Below are positions 44,378 through 53,021 of a DNA stretch of 64,000 nucleotides, piece by piece. The notes beneath the pieces were generated by a model. The model was not told where the DNA came from. It saw only the letters and a program-made list of their open reading frames with translations, and searched no databases. Each line of letters opens with the position of its first letter. The stretch's first letter is position 1. The stretch is from Methylorubrum populi (GTDB lineage Bacteria > Pseudomonadota > Alphaproteobacteria > Rhizobiales > Beijerinckiaceae): positions 1,997,001 to 2,061,000 of the forward strand of contig JAQIIU010000003.1 of assembly GCA_036946625.1 (NCBI GenBank), given 5' to 3'. The translations under genes and the position numbers were made by a program.

Positions 44378-44644
44378 ATGCGTCCCATCACGACAGCCGC
44401 GCTCGCGCTGTGCGCCATCACCGGTCTCGGCGGCGCCGCCCTCGCCCAAGGATCGACCGGCGCCCCGGCCGGCAGCCCGGGAGCGACCGCGCCGGGCGGC
44501 ACGGAAGGGGCGGCCGCCGTCCCGAACGAGCGGGAGGCGATCCGCTCGGGCGATGCCATCCCGGCGCCGCCCGGCACCGGCGTGCCGGTGGAGACGCCCC
44601 CGGCCGACGAGCGCCGGCTGCCGCCCCCGCCGCCGCGTCCCTGA
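44378..44644 (+). CDS. Small proline-rich secreted hypothetical protein
   Basis: The 88-residue product starts with a signal peptide (MRPITTAALALCAITGLGG, cut after ALAQ) and has a Pro/Gly/Ala-rich mature part that ends in a polyproline stretch. It is followed at once by a strong terminator, supporting real expression. Function unknown; likely periplasmic. Confidence 0.65.
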   Translation: MRPITTAALALCAITGLGGAALAQGSTGAPAGSPGATAPGGTEGAAAVPNEREAIRSGDAIPAPPGTGVPVETPPADERRLPPPPPRP

Positions 44645-44660
44645 CCGGCATCGAAACGAG

Positions 44661-44695
44661 AGGAGGCGCCGCCGAGCGTTCCGGCGGCGCCTCCT
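44661..44695 (+). terminator. Rho-independent terminator after the small secreted genes
   Basis: A perfect 13-bp stem, AGGAGGCGCCGCC/GGCGGCGCCTCCT with a 9-base loop, is followed by a short T run, 17 bases after the stop codon at 44644. Confidence 0.88.
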
Positions 44696-44717
44696 TTTCG
44701 GGAACCCGCGCCCGCTT

Positions 44718-45791
44718 CTACTGCGTCAGCCGGTCGTCGATCCCCTTCACGTACCAGTTCATGCCGAGGATCATCGGGTCGGGGGCGTGCTCGCCCTCCT
44801 TCACGGCGACCGATCCGTCCTGCTTGATCACCGGCCCCTGGAACGGGTGGATCCGGCCCTCGACGATCCCCTTCTTCGTCTCCTCGGCCAGCGCCTTCAC
44901 GTCGTCGGGCATGTTGGTGAAGGGCGCCAGCACGACCATGCCGTCCTTGATGCCGCCCCAGGTGTCCTGGCTCTTCCACGTGCCGTCGAGGACGGCCTTG
45001 GCCTCCGCGATGACGTAGCCGTTCCAGTCGTCGACGATCGCGGTGAGCTGCGCCTTCGGGGCGAAGCGGTACTGGTCGGAGGACTGGCCGAAGGCGAGCT
45101 TGCCGGCCTTCTCCGCCTCCTGAAGCGGCGCGGCGGAATCGGTGTGCTGCGTGAGGATGTCGGCGCCCTGCGCCAGCAGCGCCTTGGCGGCTTCCGCCTC
45201 CTTGCCGGGGTCGAACCACGTGTTCACCCAGACGACCTTGATCTTGATGTCCGGGTTGACCGACTGCGCGCCGAGCATGAAGGCGTTGATGCCGCTCACG
45301 ACTTCGGGGATCGGGAAGGAGGCGATGTAGCCCACCGTGCCCGACTTCGACAGCTTGCCCGCGATCTTCCCGCAGATGTAGCGGCCCTCGTAGAAGCGAG
45401 CCGAGTAGGTGGAGACGTTGCCGGCCCGCTTGTAGCCGGTGGCGTGGGCGAACTTCACCTTCGGGAATTTCCTGGCGACCTTCAGCGTCGGCTCCATGAA
45501 GCCGAAGGAGGTCGTGAAGATCAGGCCGGCGCCCGAGCGGGCGAGCTTCTCGATGGCGCGCTCGCTGTCGGCCTCGGGCACGTTCTCGAGGAAGGTCGTC
45601 TCCACCTTGTCGGGCAGCGCCTCGGCGAGCGCCTTGCGGCTGAGGTCGTGCTGGTAGGAGTAGCCGTAATCGGCGACCGGGCCGACATAGACGAAGCCGA
45701 CCTTGAGCTTGTCCGCCGCCCGCGCCGGAGCCAGCGCAAGCGTCGCGCACAGGAGCGCTCCGGCCAATCGCGTGACGATGCTGCCATTCAT
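44718..45791 (-). CDS. BMP/PnrA-family nucleoside-binding protein
   Basis: The 357-residue protein has a signal peptide (to ARAADK) and the BMP domain (KVGFVYVGPVADYGYSYQHD, IFTTSFGFMEP, HATGYKRAGNVSTYSARFYEGRYICG in outline). It binds nucleosides or nucleobases in the periplasm for the ABC system upstream. It stands about 500 bases after the second permease, a gap holding an extragenic palindrome, so it may be expressed at a different level. The ligand is probably a purine, given the linked 8-oxoguanine deaminase. Confidence 0.92.
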   Translation of the reverse strand: MNGSIVTRLAGALLCATLALAPARAADKLKVGFVYVGPVADYGYSYQHDLSRKALAEALPDKVETTFLENVPEADSERAIEKLARSGAGLIFTTSFGFMEPTLKVARKFPKVKFAHATGYKRAGNVSTYSARFYEGRYICGKIAGKLSKSGTVGYIASFPIPEVVSGINAFMLGAQSVNPDIKIKVVWVNTWFDPGKEAEAAKALLAQGADILTQHTDSAAPLQEAEKAGKLAFGQSSDQYRFAPKAQLTAIVDDWNGYVIAEAKAVLDGTWKSQDTWGGIKDGMVVLAPFTNMPDDVKALAEETKKGIVEGRIHPFQGPVIKQDGSVAVKEGEHAPDPMILGMNWYVKGIDDRLTQ

Positions 45792-46294
45792 TGGATGTCT
45801 GCCCCTATCGGCCGCGCTGCCCGCCGCGGCTTGTCGGGCGCCGCACACGGACGCCGAGGCGTTCTCAGAGCAAGACCAGGGCCAGGATGGGCCATCCGGT
45901 TCGGAGAGTGGGCCGGCATCATCATACGATTCTCGCTCGATGCGTTCGGACGTATGGGCAGGGCCTCTTTCTCTTCCGTCCTTGCGAGGGGGAGCCGAAG
46001 CCATCCAGTCCGCCGCCCTCTCCGGGGATGTCGCGCCCTGGATCGCTTCGCCGACGCTCGCGATGACGGTGGAGGAGCCGAGCGGGTCAAACGGAAACGG
46101 TATCGGCGGCGATCGGTCATGCAGCGGACGGGCGTCTCGTGGACGAGGCGCCCGTCCGACATCACGAGGAAGCGCCACGAGGGCGCCGCAACGGCGGAAC
46201 CGCACCTTCGGAGTCTTCCCGGCCTCGATCGGCGCGTGGGGATCGAAGCAGCCGAAGGAGGTCGGGACGACGGGCTCGCGCCGTCCCGGTCGTT
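45792..46294. other. Intergenic region with REP element
   Basis: The 503 bases between the permease stop and binding-protein start contain the inverted repeat at 45976-46069 and no gene I can support. A segment near 46120-46165 (GACGGGCG, GACGAGGCG, CGCCCGTCC) has further symmetry. Confidence 0.45.
45976..46069. repeat. Long imperfect inverted repeat (REP/BIME-like)
   Basis: A left arm of 33 bases (45976-46008) and a right arm (46037-46069) are imperfect reverse complements, both beginning CCGTC and ending ATCCAG on their own strand. The right arm, read on the minus strand, begins CCGTCATCGCGAGCGTCGG, nearly identical to 12135-12153. Dispersed repeat; may shape mRNA ends within the ABC operon. 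Confidence 0.7.
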
Positions 46295-47221
46295 TCAGCG
46301 GCTCGGGGCGAAGACGCGGCCGAGCGCGGCCGGCGCCCGCGAGCCGCCGCGGCGCCGGCCGAGGGACAGCAGGACCAGGGCCAGGATGGTGGCGAGGTAG
46401 GGCACCGCCGAGAGCAACTGGCCGGGCAGGCCGAGGCCGGCGGCCTGGGCGTGGAGCTGGAGGACGGTCGCCCCGCCGAAGAGCAGCGCGCCCGCGGCGA
46501 CCCGCAGGGGCTGCCAGGAGGCGAAGACCACGAGCGCGAGCGCGATCCAGCCGCGCCCGGCCGTCATCGCGGGGGCCCAGAACGGCGTGTAGGCGAGCGA
46601 GAGATAGGCGCCGGCGAGCCCGGCGCAGGCGCCGCCGAACAGCACGGCGAGGAAGCGGACCCGGCGCACCTTGAGCCCGAGGGCATGGGTCGCGGTGTGA
46701 TCGTCGCCGATGGCGCGCAGGGCCAGCCCGGCGCGGGTTCGCCACAGGAACCACCACACGCCCGCGACGAGGAGGAGGGCGGCGTAGACGAAGGCGTCGT
46801 GCCCGAAGAGCAGTCGGCCGATCCCGGGGAGGTCGGTGAGGCCGGGCAGGTGGAGCTGCGGCGCCGGATCGCGCTTCATCCCGACATAGCCGGCGCCGAC
46901 GAGGCCCGAGAGCCCGAGCCCGAGGATGGTCAGCGCCAGCCCCGAGGCGACTTGGTTGGCCGCGAGCCCCACGGTGAGCACGCCGAACAGGGCCGCGAGC
47001 AGCAGGCCCGCGCCGGCGCCCCCGAGGGCGCCGAGCCCGGTCGATCCGGTCTGGGTGGCGACGGCGAAGCCGGCGGCCGCGCCGGACACCATCATGCCCT
47101 CGACCCCGAGATTGAGCACGCCGGAGCGCTCCACGACGAGTTCGCCGATGGCGGCGAGGACCAGCGGGGTCGCCGCCGTCAGCACCGTGACGAGCACCAT
47201 GGGGACGATGTCGAGGCTCAT
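46295..47221 (-). CDS. Nucleoside ABC transporter permease (YufQ/NupC-like)
   Basis: The 308-residue permease has about eight to nine hydrophobic segments and the family motif GELVVERSGVLNLGVEGMM near the start. It pairs with the permease just upstream to import nucleosides or purine bases. It begins four bases after the stop of that gene. Confidence 0.92.
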   Translation of the reverse strand: MSLDIVPMVLVTVLTAATPLVLAAIGELVVERSGVLNLGVEGMMVSGAAAGFAVATQTGSTGLGALGGAGAGLLLAALFGVLTVGLAANQVASGLALTILGLGLSGLVGAGYVGMKRDPAPQLHLPGLTDLPGIGRLLFGHDAFVYAALLLVAGVWWFLWRTRAGLALRAIGDDHTATHALGLKVRRVRFLAVLFGGACAGLAGAYLSLAYTPFWAPAMTAGRGWIALALVVFASWQPLRVAAGALLFGGATVLQLHAQAAGLGLPGQLLSAVPYLATILALVLLSLGRRRGGSRAPAALGRVFAPSR

Positions 47222-47225
47222 GACG

Positions 47226-48320
47226 TCACCTTGGCTTCACCCTGGCGCTCGTACCGCCCGGCACGAGCCGGACGTGGTAGCGGGTCAGCACGTCGGCCCC
47301 GAGCACGAGGCCGAGGAGCAGCCCTTGAAAGGCCCGGGTCAGGTCGAGCGGCAGCTTCAGGTCGATCTGCGCGCCCTCGCCGCCGATCGTCGTCAGCGCG
47401 ATCATGATCGCCGCGAGCAGGATGCCGGGCGGGCTGAGGCGGCCGAGGAAGGCGACGATGATCGCGGTGAAGCCGTAGCCCGGGGAGATCTCGGGCTGGA
47501 GCTGCCCGATCCGGCCGGCGACCTCGCAGATGCCGGCGAGCCCGGCGGCCCCGCCGGAGATCGCGAAGACCGAGAGCGTCAGCCGCGTGTCCGAGAAGCC
47601 GGCGAAGCGCGCCGCGCGCGGGCTCGCGCCGACCGCCCGCACCTCGAAGCCGAACAGGGTGCGCGCCAGGACGAGCGCCGCCGCCCCGATCGCGAGGAGG
47701 CCGAGGAGGACGCCCGCGTGGAGCGACTCGCCCTCCATCAGCAGGGGCAGCCGGGCCGCGTCGTCGAAGCCGACGCTCTGGGGGAAGTTGTAGCCCTGCG
47801 GATCGCGCAAGGGGCCGCGCACCATGTAGTCGAGCAGCAGTTGGGCGACGTAGACCAGCATCAGGCTGGTCAGGATCTCCGAGACCCCGAGCCGCACCCG
47901 CAGCAGCGCCGGGATCATCGCGTAGGCGATGCCGGCCCCCGCGCCGGCGAGCAGCATCGCGGGCAGGATCCAGACGGTGGCCCCCTGCGTGCCGTGCGCG
48001 GCGATCGCGACCCAGCCGCCGGCGAGGCCGCCGATCACGAACTGGCCCTCGGCCCCGATGTTCCAGAGGTTGGCGCGGTAGCAGAAGGCGAGCCCCGTCG
48101 CGATCAGCGCCAGCGGGGCGGCCTTCAGCGCCACCTCCTGAAGCGACCAAGCCTCGCTCAGGGGGGCGGCGAAGTAGGTGAGGAAGGCCTGCCCCGGGGG
48201 GACGCCGAGCGCGGCCACGGCCATCCCGCCGATCAGGACCGCGCCGAGGAAGGCGAGCGCGGGCGCGAGCAGGTCGAGCCAGGGCGACCGGCGCGCGCGG
48301 GGGAGAAGATCAAGGCGCAC
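47226..48320 (-). CDS. Nucleoside ABC transporter permease (YufP/NupB-like)
   Basis: The 364-residue permease carries the BPD_transp_2 core (FCYRANLWNIGAEGQFVIGGL in outline, SEILTSLMLVYVA). The GTG at 48320 overlaps the end of the ATPase gene by 11 bases. It forms the heterodimeric channel with the next gene. Confidence 0.92.
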   Translation of the reverse strand: MRLDLLPRARRSPWLDLLAPALAFLGAVLIGGMAVAALGVPPGQAFLTYFAAPLSEAWSLQEVALKAAPLALIATGLAFCYRANLWNIGAEGQFVIGGLAGGWVAIAAHGTQGATVWILPAMLLAGAGAGIAYAMIPALLRVRLGVSEILTSLMLVYVAQLLLDYMVRGPLRDPQGYNFPQSVGFDDAARLPLLMEGESLHAGVLLGLLAIGAAALVLARTLFGFEVRAVGASPRAARFAGFSDTRLTLSVFAISGGAAGLAGICEVAGRIGQLQPEISPGYGFTAIIVAFLGRLSPPGILLAAIMIALTTIGGEGAQIDLKLPLDLTRAFQGLLLGLVLGADVLTRYHVRLVPGGTSARVKPR

Positions 48321-50010
48321 GATGCATTCCCTTCATCCCTTCCGCTTCCGTCCCATCCCGCTCACCGTTTTCCCGGCGCCCGGGAACAGGGCCGGTCCCG
48401 ACGGCCGCCCGGTGCGCCTGCGCGGCGATCCGGTCCTCGGACGACCTCGGCGGCGCGCCGGCCTCCGGCTCGTCGGCGCCGCCCATCAGGAGTCCGACCG
48501 CCGCGCGACTGGTCGCGCCCGTCGCGACGGGCCGCGAGAGGGCGCCGGCATGCAGGACGGCGACGGCATCGGCGATCGCGAACAGCTCGTCGAGATCCTG
48601 GCTGATCACCAGCACCGCGCAGCCGCGCCCGGCGAGGTCGAGCACCGCCTGCCGGATGCGGGCGGCCGCCGCGGCATCGACGCCCCAGGTCGGCTGGTTG
48701 ACGACGAGGAGTCCCGGCTCGGCCAGAATCTCGCGCCCGACCACGAACTTCTGCAGGTTGCCGCCCGAGAGCGTGCCGGCCGCCGGGTCGGGGCCGGCCC
48801 CGCGCACGTCGAAGGCCGCGATCACGCGCCAGGCGAGATCCCGCGCCGCGGCGCGCCGCAGCAGGCCGAACCGGGTGAGCGGGGCCGTGGCGTGGCGGGA
48901 GAGCAGCGCGTTCTCCGACAGGCTCATGGACGGGACGGCGGCGTGGCCGTTGCGCTCCTCGGGCACGAAGGCGGCGCCGAGCCGGCGCCGGGCGTTGATG
49001 CCGAGATGGCCGACCGGCCGCCCGTCGATGCGCACCGCGCCCGGCACCGGGGCCCGGCTCTCGCCGGAGAGGGCGTCGAACAGTTCGGCCTGCCCGTTGC
49101 CGGCGATCCCGGCGATGCCGAGGATCGCGCCGCCCGCGAGGGTCAGCGAGACGTCCCGCAGCGGCGTGGCGTGCAGGCCCGGCGCGGGCAGCGACAGGCG
49201 CTCGAGCACGAGGCGCTCCGCGGCGCCGGCGCGGGCCGGCTTCGGCCGCACCTCGCTCACCCCCGCGCCGACCATCATCGCGGCGAGCGAGCGGGCGGTC
49301 TCCCCGCGCGGGTCGCAGGTGCCGACGACGCGGCCCGCGCGCAGGATCGTGGCCCGGGTGCAGAGGCGGCGCACCTCGTCGAGCCGGTGCGAGATGTAGA
49401 GCAGCGCCCGGCCCTCGTCGCGCAGGCGCTCCAGCACCGCGAACAGCGCGTCCGCCTCGCCCGGCGTCAGCACCGAGGTCGGCTCGTCGAGGATCACGAG
49501 CTTCGGATCCTGGAGCAGGCAGCGCACGATCTCGATGCGCTGGCGCTCGCCCGCCGAGAGCGACCAGACCGGCCGGGCGGGATCGAGATGCAGGCCGTAA
49601 TCCGCCCCAAGCCGGGCGATCCGCCCCGCGAGCGCCCGGCCGGTCAGCGCGGCGGGCATGACGAGGGCGATGTTCTCGGCCACCGTCAGGTTCTCGCACA
49701 GCGAGAAGTGCTGGAAGACCATGCCGATGCCGAGCGCCCGCGCGGCTTCCGGGTCGGACAGCCGCACGACGTCGCCCTGATGCGTGACGACGCCCTCCGT
49801 CGGCTCCAACAGGCCGTACAGGATCTTCATCAGGGTCGACTTGCCGGCGCCGTTCTCGCCGAGCAAGGCGTGGATCTCGCCGGCGCGGATCTCCAGATCG
49901 ACATGGTCGTTGGCGGTGAAGTCGCCGAAGCGCTTGACGATGCCGTAGGCGCCGAAGAGCGGCGTCGACCCTTCCCGCGGGCCCTCCGGAGCGAGAGGCG
50001 CAGCACACAT
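48310..50010 (-). CDS. Nucleoside ABC transporter ATPase with two nucleotide-binding domains (NupA-like)
   Basis: The 566-residue protein has two ABC domains. The first has Walker A GENGAGKST, signature LSAGERQR and Walker B LVILDEPT. The second has a degenerate Walker A (GIAGNGQAE), signature LSGGNLQK and Walker B LLVVNQPTWGVD, as is usual for this BMP/ribose-type family. ATG 50010 shares bases with the stop of the deaminase gene (TGATG). The C-terminal 50 residues are polar and unconserved. Confidence 0.93.
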   Translation of the reverse strand: MCAAPLAPEGPREGSTPLFGAYGIVKRFGDFTANDHVDLEIRAGEIHALLGENGAGKSTLMKILYGLLEPTEGVVTHQGDVVRLSDPEAARALGIGMVFQHFSLCENLTVAENIALVMPAALTGRALAGRIARLGADYGLHLDPARPVWSLSAGERQRIEIVRCLLQDPKLVILDEPTSVLTPGEADALFAVLERLRDEGRALLYISHRLDEVRRLCTRATILRAGRVVGTCDPRGETARSLAAMMVGAGVSEVRPKPARAGAAERLVLERLSLPAPGLHATPLRDVSLTLAGGAILGIAGIAGNGQAELFDALSGESRAPVPGAVRIDGRPVGHLGINARRRLGAAFVPEERNGHAAVPSMSLSENALLSRHATAPLTRFGLLRRAAARDLAWRVIAAFDVRGAGPDPAAGTLSGGNLQKFVVGREILAEPGLLVVNQPTWGVDAAAAARIRQAVLDLAGRGCAVLVISQDLDELFAIADAVAVLHAGALSRPVATGATSRAAVGLLMGGADEPEAGAPPRSSEDRIAAQAHRAAVGTGPVPGRRENGERDGTEAEGMKGMHRAP

Positions 50011-51374
50011 CACGCCGTTCCGAACAAGGCCCTTGCCAGCCGCGTGTGCTCCTCGCGCAAGCGCCCGGTCTCGATGCCGAGGGGCTGCCCGTCGATCACG
50101 CGCCAAGCCCCCGCGACCATCACCCGGTCCGCCCGGTGGGCGCCGCACAGCACCAGCGCGGCGAGCGGGTCGTGCGCGCCGGAGAAGCGCAGTTCGTCCA
50201 GGGTGAACAGCGCCAGATCCGCCTCGCGGCCGGGCTCGATCCGGCCGATGTCCGAGCGCCCGAGGCAGCGCGCCGAGCCCTCCGTCGCCCAGCGCAGGGC
50301 GTCGAGATGGCCGACGTCCTCGGCCCGGTAGGTGAGCCGCGCCAGCATCAGGGCGTGACGCACGCCCTCGATCAGGTTGGAGTTGTCGTTCGAGGCCGAG
50401 CCGTCGACGCCGAGGCCGACGGGCGAGCCCGCCGCCTCCAGCTCGCAGGTGCGGCAGCGGCCCGAGGCCAGCATCATGTTCGAGGTCGGGCAATGGCACA
50501 CCCCGACGCCCGCCGCGCCGAGGCGGCGCACCTCGTCGTCGTCGAAGTGGATGCCGTGCGCGACCCAGGCCCGCGGCCCCATCCAGCCGACCTCTTCGAG
50601 GTAGTCGACCGGGCGCTGCCCGAACGCGCCGAGGCAGAAGGCGTTCTCGTCGAGCGTCTCGCCGAGATGGGTGTGCAGGCGGCAATCGTGGCGCTCGGCG
50701 AGCGCGGCGCTCTCGCGCATCAGCCGCTTGGTGACGTTGAAGGGCGAGCAGGGGGCGAGCCCGACCTGCACCATCGCGCCGGGCGCGGGGTCGTGGAACA
50801 GCGACAGCACCCGCTCGCTGTCGGCCAGGATGGTGTCGTCGTCCTGCACCAGGGTCTCGGGCGGCAGGCCGCCGTCCTTCTCCGACAGGCTCATCGAGCC
50901 GCGGGTGACGAAGGCGCGGATGCCCAGCGAGCGCGCCTCCTCGACCTGGATGTCGACGGCGTTCTCCAGGCCTTTCGGGAACAGATAGTGGTGGTCGCCG
51001 GCCGTGGTGCAGCCCGAGAGCAGCAGTTCGGTGTAGGCGAGCCGCGTCGCGAGCCGGAAGGCCTCCGGGGTCAGCCTGGGCCAGATGGTCGAGAGCGCCT
51101 TCAGCCAGGGAAACAGCGGCTTGTCGAGCGCGATCGGGTGGGCGCGGGTGAGCGTCTGGAAGAAGTGGTGATGCGTGTTGACGAGGCCGGGGATGACGAC
51201 GTGGCGCGCGGCGTCGAAGGTCTCGTCGACCGGCGCCGCGGGCCGGGCGCCCGCAGGCACCCGTTCGGCGATGCGGGTTCCCTCGACGACGAGGCCGCCG
51301 CCGGCCCCCTCGGCGAGGATCGCCAGCGGGTCGCGGATCCAGAGGCGGCGGGGCTTCGCGCTCGATTGCATCAT
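50010..51374 (-). CDS. 8-oxoguanine deaminase
   Basis: The 454-residue amidohydrolase has LWIRDPLAILAEGAGGGLVV at its start and GLVNTHHHFFQTLTRA, HTHLGET, HGIHFDDDE, CHCPTSNMMLASG and GLGVDGSASNDNSNL. This is the 8-oxoguanine deaminase/hydroxyatrazine-hydrolase-like subgroup. Known family members turn 8-oxoguanine into urate. That fits the location: urate would go to PuuD, UraH and UraD in this window. It is coupled to the ATPase of a nucleoside importer, so imported oxidised guanine is the probable source. Confidence 0.88.
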   Translation of the reverse strand: MMQSSAKPRRLWIRDPLAILAEGAGGGLVVEGTRIAERVPAGARPAAPVDETFDAARHVVIPGLVNTHHHFFQTLTRAHPIALDKPLFPWLKALSTIWPRLTPEAFRLATRLAYTELLLSGCTTAGDHHYLFPKGLENAVDIQVEEARSLGIRAFVTRGSMSLSEKDGGLPPETLVQDDDTILADSERVLSLFHDPAPGAMVQVGLAPCSPFNVTKRLMRESAALAERHDCRLHTHLGETLDENAFCLGAFGQRPVDYLEEVGWMGPRAWVAHGIHFDDDEVRRLGAAGVGVCHCPTSNMMLASGRCRTCELEAAGSPVGLGVDGSASNDNSNLIEGVRHALMLARLTYRAEDVGHLDALRWATEGSARCLGRSDIGRIEPGREADLALFTLDELRFSGAHDPLAALVLCGAHRADRVMVAGAWRVIDGQPLGIETGRLREEHTRLARALFGTA

Positions 51375-51459
51375 CCGGCTTCGCGTTCCTCTCGGTTCGA
51401 CCCGTTCCTCGGGCCTGTCGGTTCGGGGCCCGGGTGGTTCCCGGGATCCGATCGGGTGG

Positions 51460-52461
51460 TCAGAAGACGTGGAAGGCGACGCCGGCGAGGAAGCTCTTCT
51501 CCTCGGTGCCCTTGAAGGTCGCCGTCTCCTGGTTGCCGAACTTGTTCAGCCAGTACTGGAAGCCGATGAACACATCGACCCTGTTGGGCTGGTCGTAGAC
51601 GAGCTTGCCCAGATCGAGAACGAGGTTGGTGCGCGACAGGAATTCGAGACCCCGAGGCGGGTTGAACGCGTAGGCCGCCGGATTGTCGCTGATGCCGCGG
51701 CCCTTGGGCAGGACGATGTTGTTGAAGCCGGCCAGCGTCAGCGGCAGGCCGGTGAAGCTCAGCGGCAGGCTGTAGACGATCTCGAACTCGGGCACCGTAT
51801 CGAAGCTCTGGTCGCGGTCGGGCTGCGTGTTGAAGCCGTTGCGGTTCCACTCCTTGTAGGCGTGCACCGACAGGTTCAGGAAGCCGGCCGGCACGTCGAA
51901 GGCGAAGTTCAGGCCGCCGACGACGTTGCGCTTCTTCGAGCCGAAGGCGTCGTTCTGCGAGTTGGCGTCGAAGCCGAAGGCGAGCGAGACCTCCTTGACG
52001 AGGCCCGGCAGCGTGAAGGCCTTGGTGCCGGTGAGCGCGTTCAGGCTGAGCGTGCCGCGGTAGAGGCCGTAGGCTTCGGTGTTGCCGTAATCGGCGAAGG
52101 TCGGAACGCCGCCGGGCGTGTTGGTGGTTCCGGCGGGAAACTGCGAGCCGGATTGCAGGATGTCGAGGGAGAAGAAGTTGGTGCCGTAGGCCCAGGCATC
52201 GGCGTGGGAGATGTTGAGGATGTGCTTGGGCGCCTCGCGCGAGCGGAAGCTGCCGTCCGGCTGCTGGATCTGGATGCCGGGGGTGACCGTCGGGAACTGG
52301 TAGCGGTAGCTGATCTGCGTGTCCGCGAAGAGGAAGAACGGAACTTCCTTGGCCACCACCTCCTCGGGCGCCTTGGCCTTCTTGTCCCCGAGATCCGCCG
52401 CGATGGCCGTCCCGACCGTGAAAAGCGACAGCGCGACCGCCGCAAGCCCCCGAACCGACAT
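51460..52461 (-). CDS. Outer-membrane beta-barrel protein, Tsx-like nucleoside channel
   Basis: The 333-residue protein has a signal peptide (to GTAIAAD), alternating hydrophobic strands, HILNISHADAWAYGTNFFSLDIL as a Tsx-like feature, and a terminal Phe (AFHVF) typical of outer-membrane barrels. GGGGAGA is seven bases before the ATG. It leads the operon of 8-oxoguanine deaminase and the nucleoside ABC importer, so it is the likely outer-membrane entry for nucleosides. Family assignment is by pattern and context. Confidence 0.75.
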   Translation of the reverse strand: MSVRGLAAVALSLFTVGTAIAADLGDKKAKAPEEVVAKEVPFFLFADTQISYRYQFPTVTPGIQIQQPDGSFRSREAPKHILNISHADAWAYGTNFFSLDILQSGSQFPAGTTNTPGGVPTFADYGNTEAYGLYRGTLSLNALTGTKAFTLPGLVKEVSLAFGFDANSQNDAFGSKKRNVVGGLNFAFDVPAGFLNLSVHAYKEWNRNGFNTQPDRDQSFDTVPEFEIVYSLPLSFTGLPLTLAGFNNIVLPKGRGISDNPAAYAFNPPRGLEFLSRTNLVLDLGKLVYDQPNRVDVFIGFQYWLNKFGNQETATFKGTEEKSFLAGVAFHVF

Positions 52462-53021
52462 TCTTGTTCTCCCCGACCGTCCGTGCGGCCAGGCGGCAGC
52501 AATGCGGGTGCCAACGCAGAGCAGGCATCGGCCATCGGCGCCGGCGCGGCAGCATACGTCACAAATCCGCAACACTTTCACGACGGACCTGAAGCGATCG
52601 GCAATCTATGGCGGCCTCGAACCTTCGATCGATTCGGCTGAGTTCATGGTCCGATCCCCACTGCGATCGGATGATCGGGAAAAGACGCCATGGAGATCGC
52701 CTTCCCGCCGGTCATGCTGCGCATTCGATGGACAGGATGCCGGAGCGGTCTCGGTGCGATAGAACTTCGTGCGCACCGCGGAGTGCCCGACGAGGATGCC
52801 GCGCATCGGACACACGGTCTTCGCCCTGTCGGGAGCGCACCCTCGGCCGATTGCACGGGCGGACGCCGGGCTGGCGCGCCTTCATGCATCGAAAGAGCAG
52901 ATCGGGCACGCTTTCCCGACGGCTGGAAGGTGGTGGCGGCCCATGTCGGGCGGCCCATGCCGGCATGATCGACGGCGATGTCGATCGGGCGTCGAGCGGC
53001 CCCTGACGCGCCGGCGACCGG
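52462..53021. other. Gene-free stretch
   Basis: The 560 bases contain frames on all strands, but none has a convincing start, family motif or codon pattern. It should include the promoter of the porin-deaminase-importer operon (upstream of 52461, minus strand) and follows the uraD-uraH stop. Confidence 0.4.

Noticed and set aside
52608..53006. Plus-strand ORF of 132 codons after the porin gene region
   Set aside because: Arginine- and serine-rich shadow composition, overlapping equally long frames on the other strand; no start signal or motif.
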